DNA of 64,000 nt from Psychrobacillus sp. NEAU-3TGS (GTDB lineage: Bacteria; Bacillota; Bacilli; Bacillales_A; Planococcaceae): the NCBI RefSeq assembly GCF_029955155.1, contig NZ_JAPNOZ010000012.1:310001-374000 (forward strand), read 5' to 3'. Positions within the stretch are counted from its first letter, which is position 1; each line of letters begins with the position of its first letter. The position numbers and the translations under genes are program-made. Positions 1-8,325 of the stretch are shown in pieces. The notes under the pieces are model-generated. The model did no database searches. It was not told the origin of the DNA and saw only the letters and a program-made list of their open reading frames with translations.

Positions 1-1
1 T

Positions 2-1497
2 GAAGAAACGAATGCAGTTAAAGAAAATGTCGTTAAAGAAAATGTAGAAGTGATTGCTCCTTCAGAAAACGATTTTACTCAGTTGATAAAAGATGCTACC
101 AATAATCCTGCTGATCTAATCATTAAATCCATTCCTCCCAATCTAACCCTTATATACATAAATAATTTAGTAAATGATCAAACGTTAAACGAGCATATTA
201 TAACTAATCTACAAAATAATTTTTTTGAAACACCGGAAGCCATTTGGCCTGCCCTTTCGATACCAGAGGTTAATATTTCTAATGAGTTAGAAGAAACAAT
301 CGCTTCACTAGTAAATGGAAGTGTTCTTATCTATGTGAATGGTTATTCAAAAGTGGTCTTGGCCCCTATCCTTAAACGAGAATCGCGGAGTTTATCAACG
401 CCTGAGAATGAATCACAAGTAATTGGAGCGCAGGTCGGGTTCAATGAAAGTCTTTCCACTAATATCTCTTTGGTTCGTCGCTATATTATAAGTCCCAATC
501 TATGTAATGAAGAGTTGAAAGTTGGTAAGCGTACACACACTTCCCTCTCTCTTTTATACATGAAGGGTATTGCTTCTGATCAAATGGTTAATACACTTCG
601 CCAAAGGATACAAGAAGTGGATGTGGATGCTTTACTAGATAGCGCCGTACTTCTGGAAATGATTGATGACAACACGCTTTCGCCTTTTCCACAAATGCTT
701 TTAACGGAAAGACCAGACAGGTTTTGTGATGGTCTTTTAATGGTAAATTGGGAGTCATAGTCGAAGGTAGTTCTCTGGCAATAGTTTGTCCTATAGCTTT
801 TGTGGAATTCTTTGAGAGTAGAGAAGATCAAAATTTACGATGGCAAGTAGCCACTTTTGCTCGCTTACTAAGATTTACTGCAATTTTTCTCTCTGTTTTT
901 CTAACACCTATCTATGTAGGGGCGCTTACATTTCATTATGAAGTAATACCCCAGGCCCTCTTAGTTCCATTGAGCGAATCGAGGGCGTTAGTCCCTTTCC
1001 CACCTGTATTTGAAGCATTACTCCTTGAGTTAATCATAGAATTGCTGAGAGAGGCTGGGGCGAGACTACCTACAAAGATCGGTCAAACAATTGGTATAGT
1101 AGGGGGTATAGTTATTGGAACAGCAGCCGTACAAGCAGGAATCACGAGTAATATTTTACTTATTTTTGTTGCTTTAAGTGCACTAGCTTCCTTTACAACA
1201 CCAAGTTATACGATGGGGAATGTCATCCGGCTAATACGTTTCCCTATCATTTTAATCGCTGGATTTTGGGGATTTTATGGAATAATGCTTGCTTTTTGTT
1301 TTCTACTCATCCATCTTTTACGTCAATCAAGCTTGGGAGCACCATATTTGTCTCCTTATTATCCACCAAGGTTGAAAGATATGCGGGATAGCATTATCAA
1401 ATTTCCCTTGCCATTTATAGCGAAAAGAGCGTCTATCACAAGACCGGCTGACCAAGAGAAATTCGATCCTGAACCCGTAAAACCGGAAAAAAGCTGA
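2..1497 (+). pseudogene. GerA-family spore germinant receptor A subunit, 5'-partial and frameshifted
   Basis: A subunit of a nutrient germinant receptor in the spore inner membrane. The frame is open to the left window edge, so the start lies upstream. The first part (to about base 738) is the soluble N-terminal domain, with the family motif RRYIISPNLC. The second part, one frame over, holds the membrane half with VPFPPVFEALLLELI-type sequence and a proline-rich tail. The upstream frame stops at 758-760. Restoring one A in the TTTTAA run at 735-741 gives DGLLNGKLGVIVEG, which matches EGRIAIIVDG in the intact paralogue at 19726-21330. So this is one gene with a one-base deletion, either real or a sequencing error. 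It is followed by gerB and gerC. The far N-terminus has a small VKEN/VKEN repeat. Confidence 0.9.
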
Positions 1498-1513
1498 ACT
1501 GAAGGTGGAATAA

Positions 1514-2635
1514 ATGAAGAGTTCAATACAAATTAACCCGAAAGATATGATTAATGCTTCTTTAGTTTTTTTTGTAGTTCATAGCGCTCAAGTCGGGGTT
1601 GGTATTCATGGGTTTCAGCGTGTTGTCTATCAAGATGCAGAAAAAGATGCCTGGATTTCTGTTCTTATTGCAGGTCTTGCCACTCATATCGTCGCTTTAT
1701 GTATGATTAAAACATTAGAAATATACGGTTCCAATGATCTTTATGGAATCCATCAAGAAGTTTACGGAAAATGGATTGGAAATTTCTTTAATGTTATTTA
1801 TATATTGTATTGTGGTATCGCATTTTTCTCCGTCTTGCGAAATTATATTGAAGTTATTCAGACATGGATTTTTCCCGGATTAGCTACGTGGTTTCTTTCT
1901 GCGACTTTAATAATAATTATTATATATGCATTTTCAGGAGGACTTCGGGTAATTGTTGGCGTTTCTTTTTTTAGTATTATGCTCGCTTTATGGATTATCC
2001 CAATGCTATTATTTCCTTTAAAATATGCATATATAGAGGCTCTTTACCCCATTTTAGAAGAGGATATAATTGCTATTTTAAAAGGCGCAAAATCGATGGC
2101 CTTTACGATTATTGGATTTGAAATAATTCAAATCATGTATCCTTTTGTAAAAGATAAAGAAAATGTGAAAAAGAATGTACATTTTAGCTTATTATTCACA
2201 ACAATCCTTTATCTAATTGTAATGCTCGTCTCTCTCACATATTATAGCGAAGGAAAGTTAGAGAAAACGATTTGGGCAACATTAACTTTATTCAGCTTTA
2301 TTAGTTTTCCTTTTATGGAACGATTTGAATTTGTCGCAATTTGTTTTTGGATGTTGATCATCCTACCGAATCTATGTCTTTATTTATGGGCTGCTTATCG
2401 CGGTGCACACAGAGTTATTAAAATTAGCGGAACAAAATTTGTTTGGATTTTTTCCCTGCTTGTATTTATAGCGACAATATTTGTCCAAAGTAGGTCCCAG
2501 ATAAATATGATTAATACCCAATTTGGAAATATAGCTTTTTATATAATCTTTGTCTATCCTATAATTTTACTGCTCATAGTGATGCTGAAAAAGAAATTTA
2601 CATCAAAGAAGGAGCAAAATAATGAGAAAGTTTAG
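1514..2635 (+). CDS. GerB-family spore germination permease
   Basis: B subunit of the germinant receptor, a member of the APC transporter superfamily thought to bind or conduct the germinant in the spore inner membrane. The 373-residue protein is almost wholly hydrophobic, with about ten membrane segments, and has the family length. The RBS GAAGGTGG lies just before the ATG, 16 bases after the gerA stop. Its end overlaps the start of gerC by 14 bases, so the three genes form one operon with the standard A-B-C order. The C-terminus is lysine-rich (KKKFTSKKEQ) and probably cytoplasmic. Unlike the second receptor operon in this window, there is only one B gene here. The germinant cannot be predicted. 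Confidence 0.92.
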   Translation: MKSSIQINPKDMINASLVFFVVHSAQVGVGIHGFQRVVYQDAEKDAWISVLIAGLATHIVALCMIKTLEIYGSNDLYGIHQEVYGKWIGNFFNVIYILYCGIAFFSVLRNYIEVIQTWIFPGLATWFLSATLIIIIIYAFSGGLRVIVGVSFFSIMLALWIIPMLLFPLKYAYIEALYPILEEDIIAILKGAKSMAFTIIGFEIIQIMYPFVKDKENVKKNVHFSLLFTTILYLIVMLVSLTYYSEGKLEKTIWATLTLFSFISFPFMERFEFVAICFWMLIILPNLCLYLWAAYRGAHRVIKISGTKFVWIFSLLVFIATIFVQSRSQINMINTQFGNIAFYIIFVYPIILLLIVMLKKKFTSKKEQNNEKV

Positions 2636-3746
2636 GATCTATTTTATTCTTCTTGTTCTAGTCAGCATTTTAGTCGGTTGTACAGAGACAAATATATTGG
2701 ATCGGGTAGGATTAACCACTTTAGTAGGCTATGATGTCGGGACAGAAGAAAAAATTTCCACAACTGCGGTTGTTAGAGAAATAAACCCTGAATTTCAAAG
2801 TAATGTTGAAGTGATTACAACGGAAAACGAAACAAGTAAAGGAAATAGAATGAAAGCCAATCGAAAGTTATCCAAAAAAATTACAGTCGGTCAGATGCGA
2901 GTCGTTTTGTTTGGCGAAGAAGTGGCAAAAGGTGACCTTCACTTTTACATAGACTCCCTCCTAGAAAATCCGTCTGTTAGTAATGGGCTGTATTTGGCAG
3001 TTGTAGAAGGAGAAACTTCCGAATTACTTCAACACGAATATAAAAATATAGATGATATTGGTCAACATATATATAGATTAATGGAACAAAATATTAAAAA
3101 TGAACACATGATTTCTTCTACCTTGCATGAAATTGCACACGATTACTATATGAAGGGCAAGGATATTGCGATGCCTATTATAAATAGAGATGAAGAATTC
3201 GTCGAATTGACCGGTGTTGCCTTATTTCATGAGGGCAAAATGGTAAGCGCGTTTCCAGTGGAAGATAGCTTTTATCTAAAAATCATGAGAGATAATTTTA
3301 AGGCAGGCATATTTGAAACTATCTTACAAAAAGAGGATATACCTCCCGCTTTGATGAAAGATACGATTACCGAAATGCCAGTAGCGTTTGATGCAATTCG
3401 CTCAAAAAGAACATTGAAATTAGTGGATCCGGCTACCCCCGAGTTTGACGTACAGTTAAAAATTAAAGCAAGACTATTAGAGGTACATCCTGACATAAAC
3501 ACAGGAGATCCAAAAGTGATCGAAGCACTTGAAAGTGCGGTAAGTAAGAATTTATCAAAAGAGCTAACAAGGATTGTTGCTCAATCCCAAAGCGTTCAAT
3601 CGGATATCTTTGGCTTTGGCGATAAATATAGAAGCTCGGTTAGAAACTCTGAGTTGACGAAAGATAAATGGCATGAAATGTATAAAAATATGAAGATAAA
3701 TGTAAAGGTTAAGTTTGAAATACTTAGAGATGGTGTTTTTGAGTAA
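2622..3746 (+). CDS. GerC-family germinant receptor lipoprotein
   Basis: C subunit of the germinant receptor, a lipoprotein anchored on the outer face of the spore inner membrane. The signal peptide ends in the lipobox LVGC with the lipidated Cys at residue 20, followed by the family-typical TNILDRVGLTTLVGYDVG segment. The protein is 374 residues, normal for GerC. The C-terminal KDKWHEMYKNMKINVKVKFE matches the conserved end of the family. The RBS AAGGAG precedes the ATG inside the 3' end of gerB. The stop codon sits in a short hairpin (3741-3757) that is shared with the stop codon of the convergent nucleoside hydrolase gene. No U-tract follows, so termination there would be inefficient. Confidence 0.92.
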   Translation: MRKFRIYFILLVLVSILVGCTETNILDRVGLTTLVGYDVGTEEKISTTAVVREINPEFQSNVEVITTENETSKGNRMKANRKLSKKITVGQMRVVLFGEEVAKGDLHFYIDSLLENPSVSNGLYLAVVEGETSELLQHEYKNIDDIGQHIYRLMEQNIKNEHMISSTLHEIAHDYYMKGKDIAMPIINRDEEFVELTGVALFHEGKMVSAFPVEDSFYLKIMRDNFKAGIFETILQKEDIPPALMKDTITEMPVAFDAIRSKRTLKLVDPATPEFDVQLKIKARLLEVHPDINTGDPKVIEALESAVSKNLSKELTRIVAQSQSVQSDIFGFGDKYRSSVRNSELTKDKWHEMYKNMKINVKVKFEILRDGVFE

Positions 3747-3751
3747 GCATA

Positions 3752-4711
3752 TTACTCACCATTAAGATGTTGACCAATCATGACCGATAAAAAATGTTGA
3801 AAGAATATATTATAATTTAAATCAAAAGCAATTCGATGCGTTTTATTTTTGTTTGTTTTTTGCGTATTGGAATGATGATTCTCCACAATGCTTTGCCCTC
3901 TCGCAGGACTTCCAAGGTCAAGTACTATACTGATGGGATATGATTTAAAGGTGAACATTTCAGGGTGCATTACCGCCATTAATGTTACAACATCATGGAC
4001 AGGTGCTCCTTGTAAAGAAGGATCACGTTCCTGATAAAAGTGAGTATAATATTCCATCAATGATTTAAGGATTTTAGTTTTCCCAAATTGGTTAACATAA
4101 TCTACCATGCCAGGTGTAACAATCGCCTTTTGTGTTGCATTTAACGGAATAATCGTGACATTATTTGCGTAAGTTAGCACAATATTCACAGCAATTGGAT
4201 CCCCATAAAAATTTGCTTCCGCAACGGTTGTTACATTTCCTGGTACACCAAAAGCTCCACCCATAATATAATACTCCTCTATATTATTCATCAATTCCCT
4301 ATAGAGAATAAACATTGTTGCTAAAGAAGTAAGTCTCCCAATATTGATGATTACTAAATCATTTTTGTAAGTCTCTATAATTTTCACTATTTCCAAAAAG
4401 TTTTCGAGTTCAAATTCTTGATCATCGTTGGGAATGATAGGTCCTAATCCATGTTCTCCATGGATCTCAGGATAAAAAGCTGGCTGTTCCCCTGTTAATG
4501 GCACTTCGGCCCCGTGAATGATAGGGATAAAATTAGGATAGTCAAATACCTTTGTTAAGTAATGAATATTAGAAACTGCATCCTCTCTTGATACATTCCC
4601 ATAATCGGCAACAATTCCTACAATCTCTACCTCTTTATTTAAGCTTGCATATATGAGCGCAACTGTATCATCAATGCCTATATCTCCAAATAATAATACC
4701 TTCTTTCCCAA
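3752..4711 (-). CDS. Inosine/uridine-preferring nucleoside hydrolase family protein
   Basis: Hydrolyses the N-glycosidic bond of ribonucleosides, giving base and ribose. The family Ca2+-binding signature near the N-terminus is present as DIGIDD (residues 10-15; usual form DPGIDD, so Pro is replaced by Ile), with an NIGRLTSLA segment, MGGAFGVPGNV and a C-terminal HDVVTLM region carrying the metal-binding Asp. The 319 residues match the family. The start is a TTG with RBS GAGGGA; no ATG fits better. The gene converges on gerC with only five bases between stop codons. In the B. cereus group nucleoside hydrolases occur on spores and degrade the germinant inosine; a link to the adjacent receptor here is only an inference. 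Confidence 0.88.
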   Translation of the reverse strand: MGKKVLLFGDIGIDDTVALIYASLNKEVEIVGIVADYGNVSREDAVSNIHYLTKVFDYPNFIPIIHGAEVPLTGEQPAFYPEIHGEHGLGPIIPNDDQEFELENFLEIVKIIETYKNDLVIINIGRLTSLATMFILYRELMNNIEEYYIMGGAFGVPGNVTTVAEANFYGDPIAVNIVLTYANNVTIIPLNATQKAIVTPGMVDYVNQFGKTKILKSLMEYYTHFYQERDPSLQGAPVHDVVTLMAVMHPEMFTFKSYPISIVLDLGSPARGQSIVENHHSNTQKTNKNKTHRIAFDLNYNIFFQHFLSVMIGQHLNGE

Positions 4712-4985
4712 GGAGATCCCTCGACTTTCTATTTTTCAAATTTATTTTAATATACTATGCGGTTGTAGTTTGTCTTTATTCTGTTTACTAACATGTATTT
4801 CATTTGCTGCTTAACGAAAATCATTTATTTATGTTTACATAATATAATTACAGTAATCTAATGTATCTTACTTCTCTGAATTTAAGGCGATTAAATTATC
4901 CGAAAACTCTTGCTTTACCCTTTTGCTAATGTAAAATATAAGAGAATGAAAAAATCCTCCAAACATTAGAAAAAGGAGTAAATGT

Positions 4986-5808
4986 ATGTTAACGAAAAAA
5001 ACAATTAGAAGATATAAATCAAACTTCAAAAAGAATGATGAAACACAATGATCACATCCAACTGAAGTTAAATTGGGAAATGCTTAGAAATCGTACATCC
5101 ACTCAATTAGACTTTTTTCAATATGAAAATGATGAGCTGGTAGCCTTTTTGGGGTTATATCCGTTCGGTTCGACTATAGAAGTATGTGGTATGGTGAAGC
5201 CTAATGAACGGCGAAAGGGATATTTCTCTAAACTATTTCAACAAGGGATGGCGATAGCCAAACAACCTCCATACAATAAAATTTTATTAAATGCGCCAAC
5301 AAGTTCTGCAGAAGCTAAGCTATTCTTAAAGACAATTGGAGCAAATTATGTATTCTCAGAGCATCAAATGAAGTGGAAAGAAAAATTTTTGGAAGAAGTT
5401 AATGGCTTTACCTTGCGGCTAGCAAATGAAAAGGATTTAGAAATGCGTGTTCAGTTGGATGTTGAAGCATTTGGTTTAACGAAAGAAGATGCACACGCGA
5501 TGGAAAGCAGAATCAATGGAGATAGTGATAATGCGATGTACATGATTGATGTGAATGAAGAAACGATCGGAAAAATTCGAGTAAAAAAAGAAAATGGAGA
5601 AGCATGGATCTATGGTTTTGCCATTCTACCTACCCATCAAGGAAAAGGTATTGGCCGGAAAGTAATACAAAAAGTAGTGAAAGATCAGTCATCATCTGGT
5701 CACTCTGTACATCTTGAAGTAGAGACAACTAATGCAAATGCACTTAAGCTGTATGAATCGGTCGGTTTCATTGTCATACATGCCCAAGATTACTATAGTT
5801 ATAATTGA
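4986..5808 (+). CDS. GNAT acetyltransferase, two-domain, with a frameshift after codon 5
   Basis: Protein with an acetyl-CoA binding motif in its C-terminal GNAT domain (QGKGIGRKV, about residue 215) and a related N-terminal half with NERRKGYFSKLF, so probably a tandem GNAT. The substrate is unknown. A strong RBS (AAGGAG, 4973-4978) stands seven bases before the ATG at 4986, but that frame stops at 5049-5051. Removing one A from the A7 run at 4995-5001 gives MLTKKQLEDINQTSKRM, which flows into the long frame. The intended start is therefore 4986, and the ATG at 5035, which has no good RBS, is only the first one left in frame. This may be a sequencing indel. A terminator follows the gene. Confidence 0.78.
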
Positions 5809-5820
5809 TTAATAATTTTT

Positions 5821-5861
5821 ACCCTGCTGATAATCGTTTAGATTAACAAGCAGGGTTTTTC
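5821..5861 (+). terminator. Rho-independent terminator after the GNAT gene
   Basis: Arms ACCCTGCT (5821-5828) and AGCAGGGT (5849-5856) are perfect complements, followed by a T-run on the plus strand. It ends the acetyltransferase transcript. There is no matching T-run on the minus strand. Confidence 0.85.
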
Positions 5862-5873
5862 AGATAAATAATT

Positions 5874-6422
5874 TTACATTTCTTCTTTCCAATCCTTCAT
5901 TAACATTCCATAAACTACATGGTCAACATAATGATCATACAACCACTCTGCTTGACGAATGCACCCTTCTTCTGTGAAACCTAGTCTTTCAGGGATTGCT
6001 CGACTTTTTTTGTTTTCGACGGCAGCACGAATTTCTACCCTGTTTAATTTTAAGTCGTTTAGTGCGTAATTGACAAAGGCTTTAACCGATTTAGTCATTA
6101 ATCCTAAACCAACATACTCATCTCCAAGCCAGTAACCAATACTAGTTGATTTATTGCTCCAGTTAATTTGATGAAAACCGAGAACGCCAGCGAGCTTTCC
6201 ATCATACCAAATACCTGCCTGCACTCCATTATTTTCACTAAATTGTTTCATCGTTGACTGGATAAAGTTTTGTGTATCAGCAACAGACTTGGTGAAATCG
6301 ATGAATGGCAGCCATTCTCTCAAGCTGTCTTTTGAGCCAATCGTTAAATCGAACAAATGTTCAGCATCCCGTAATTCGAGCATTTTCAAGTATGTATTTT
6401 CATCTAATTTGTATGTAAACAT
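5874..6422 (-). CDS. RimJ/RimL-type GNAT N-acetyltransferase
   Basis: Acetyl-CoA-dependent N-acetyltransferase of the RimJ/RimL group (YdaF-like), which modifies N-terminal or side-chain amines of proteins or small molecules. The 182-residue protein shows the RimL signature: REWLPFID near residue 40, a SIGYWLGDEYVGLGLMTKSV acetyl-CoA loop and LNRVEIRAAVENKKSRAIPERLGF in the C-terminal half. The start at 6422 is chosen because AGGAGG (complement of 6429-6434) lies directly upstream; the frame continues eight codons further but without an RBS. A perfect 11-bp inverted repeat sits just upstream (6439-6463). The physiological substrate cannot be told from sequence. Confidence 0.9.
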   Translation of the reverse strand: MFTYKLDENTYLKMLELRDAEHLFDLTIGSKDSLREWLPFIDFTKSVADTQNFIQSTMKQFSENNGVQAGIWYDGKLAGVLGFHQINWSNKSTSIGYWLGDEYVGLGLMTKSVKAFVNYALNDLKLNRVEIRAAVENKKSRAIPERLGFTEEGCIRQAEWLYDHYVDHVVYGMLMKDWKEEM

Positions 6423-6438
6423 AAAAAACCTCCTATTA

Positions 6439-6463
6439 GTTAACATAATAAAATTATGTTAAC
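6439..6463. promoter_or_regulatory. Perfect 11-bp inverted repeat, candidate operator
   Basis: Arms GTTAACATAAT (6439-6449) and its exact complement (6453-6463) are separated by three A's. The repeat lies 17 bases upstream of the acetyltransferase start and overlaps where its mRNA begins or its promoter ends. The short spacer and symmetry look like a dimeric repressor site rather than a terminator. The regulator is unknown. Confidence 0.5.
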
Positions 6464-6782
6464 CTATTTGTTGGAACTTTGAAAAATAGCTAGAAACCTA
6501 GCGCTATCTAGCATTGGAAACCATTATCTGTGCAATACTAACGAGTCGATTAATAAATAGAACGAATGTTCCGTACTCCGTAAATTAAGCATTCTCTTGT
6601 TGTTCATTACCAGTAATCTAACTGCGGCTCCGGTATCTTTTCTATTAAGAAATTAAGAGATTAATCTAAAATAATTCGTTAAAAGACTACTCAGTGAAAT
6701 AGCATCCAATATCGTTAAATTGTAACATTATTTTAAATATTAATATAGTTTATTTTTATTTAGTTAATATAATACTATTATT
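6464..6782. other. AT-rich intergenic region without recognised features
   Basis: About 320 bases between the acetyltransferase operator and the end of the recombinase gene. I see no ORF with an RBS, no strong hairpin with a T-run and no repeat. Confidence 0.5.
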
Positions 6783-7727
6783 TTAACCTAATTGGTTAAA
6801 TGGATTGTTTTCAATCACTTGTTGTATTTCTTTATCTTCCACATGTGTATAAATTTGTGTCGTGGAAACACTAGTATGGCCAAGTATATGCTGCAAGCTC
6901 CGGATATCCGCTCCATTTTTGTACATAATCGTCGCAGATGTATGTCTAAGCTTATGTGGGGTTAGTTTCTCTTTGTTCAAACCAGAATCTGCATTTATTT
7001 GTTTCACAATCTTAGCGACTGTTTGACGAGTTAACCTCGTCCCTTTTTGTGATAAAAATAAGGCTTCGTTGGTATTAGCCCCTTGTATGTATTTGCGTTC
7101 CTTTAACATATAAACTTCAAGCGATTGGATACACACATTGTTTAAGAAAACTGTTCGTTCCTTATCTCCCTTCCCTATTACATACAACACTCTATCCTGA
7201 ATCGAATTTAGATTTAAGCTACATAGCTCCGAGACACGGAGTCCTAAGTTCAAAAAGAACATAATCATCGCGTAATTACGATAGTAATGATTACTTCTTT
7301 TAATGCCTTTTATAAAAATTTCCGCATCTTCTTGGTTCATATAAATTGGTTTTTTCTTCCCGATTTTAGGTGTTTCCAACTCGTCTGCAACATTTTCTTC
7401 TATTAATCTCCTTTTCCCTTTTAGATATTTGAAGAATGATTTAATCGTTGCAGCTTTTCGTGCTCTCGTGGCCGCACTATTTCCTCGCTGTACTTCACAG
7501 AATTCCAAAAATAAGTATATGTCTTCCAATGATATTTCACGTATAAAATCGATAGATATATCTTTTAAATCTATCTCCTCCATTTTGGAAGGATCTATGT
7601 CATTTTCCATCGCTTTTAGAAATCGCAAAAACAATGTGATATCGTATTCATACTCTTTACGTGTTCGTATAGATTTTCCTTTTATTGTCGTTAAATATAC
7701 TAAAAAATCCTTTAATATTTTCGGCAT
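6783..7727 (-). CDS. XerC/XerD-like tyrosine recombinase/integrase
   Basis: DNA strand-exchange enzyme of the phage integrase family. The 314-residue protein has an N-terminal SAM-like core-binding domain (about 1-115) and a C-terminal catalytic domain with the full active-site set: Arg in GLRVSEL (about 164), Lys in GKGDKER, PHKLRH (His 258, Arg 261), His in HILGH (284) and the nucleophile Tyr in TTQIYTH (293). The ATG at 7727 has an AGGTGG RBS; an in-frame TTG further up lacks one. No phage or transposon genes flank it, so it looks like a free-standing chromosomal Xer-type recombinase. A perfect palindrome with 16-bp arms lies about 35 bases upstream of the start. Its target site is unknown; it is too short to be assigned as XerS. 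Confidence 0.9.
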   Translation of the reverse strand: MPKILKDFLVYLTTIKGKSIRTRKEYEYDITLFLRFLKAMENDIDPSKMEEIDLKDISIDFIREISLEDIYLFLEFCEVQRGNSAATRARKAATIKSFFKYLKGKRRLIEENVADELETPKIGKKKPIYMNQEDAEIFIKGIKRSNHYYRNYAMIMFFLNLGLRVSELCSLNLNSIQDRVLYVIGKGDKERTVFLNNVCIQSLEVYMLKERKYIQGANTNEALFLSQKGTRLTRQTVAKIVKQINADSGLNKEKLTPHKLRHTSATIMYKNGADIRSLQHILGHTSVSTTQIYTHVEDKEIQQVIENNPFNQLG

Positions 7728-7761
7728 TTGCTCCACCTCTCTACCTCCTATTTTATCACAA

Positions 7762-7797
7762 AATAAGGTTCCCAAATATGAATTTGGGAACCTTATT
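7762..7797. repeat. Perfect 16-bp-arm palindrome in the recombinase leader
   Basis: Left arm AATAAGGTTCCCAAAT (7762-7777), loop ATGA, and an exactly complementary right arm (7782-7797). On the minus strand it precedes the recombinase by about 35 bases and is followed by only a short T-run (TTTTGTG). It may be an attenuator, an autoregulatory site or the recombination target of the adjacent enzyme. Confidence 0.7.
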
Positions 7798-7805
7798 GGA
7801 ATTTA

Positions 7806-8132
7806 AGTAGATTTTCATAAAAAAATTCCCTTCCCATCAATCTTACTAATAATAAATGGTATAAATTAGGGATGCTTCAAATTCGCTCTTAGAGGCGTTT
7901 ATCTTTTTATTTGTGTGTAATTGTAGGTAAACGGCTTTAAAATTAACGTGTTGAAAGTAATTGAAGGACAAGGACGATTTATAGCTACTTTAAAAATGAA
8001 GACATTATATTCAATTCATTGGAACTCGCGGATAGGAACTTCGCTCATTTGAGCTACGATCCTTTCGTACTTACTGAGTAATATCTATTTTTATAGTGCC
8101 ACTTCACTTAATTGAAATATCTATAAAATACT
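7806..8132. other. Intergenic region without recognised genes
   Basis: Upstream of the recombinase palindrome. No ORF with an RBS was found; it contains only a weak GCTCA/TGAGC dyad near 8050. Promoters for the recombinase presumably lie at its left end. Confidence 0.45.
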
Positions 8133-8182
8133 GAATACACAAAAAGACCGAACAGTACATCTACCGGTCTTTTTATGTATTC
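8133..8182. terminator. Strong hairpin, probably a bidirectional terminator
   Basis: Arms 8133-8150 and 8165-8182 pair at 17 of 18 positions; the core is AAAAAGACCG / CGGTCTTTTT with A- and T-runs on both flanks. It lies downstream of the amidohydrolase gene on the minus strand and probably ends that transcript. Confidence 0.8.
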
Positions 8183-8325
8183 AGCCATTACTTTTTGAAT
8201 TATGTGGCTATATCCATTAAATTATTTGATTCTTTTGTATCAATCATTCCACACCTGCATTAATAACTTGGCGGCCCTCAACTTGTTAGCTCCTCATCTG
8301 CAATTCTGGATTTTCGGTGCATATT

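Noticed and set aside
4712-4985. Small RNA or leader upstream of the GNAT gene
   Set aside because: AT-rich with no stable hairpin plus T-run and no known riboswitch motif; probably only promoters.
6783-7727. Prophage or integrative element marked by the tyrosine recombinase
   Set aside because: No phage, relaxase or cargo genes nearby, no tRNA attachment site or flanking direct repeats seen.
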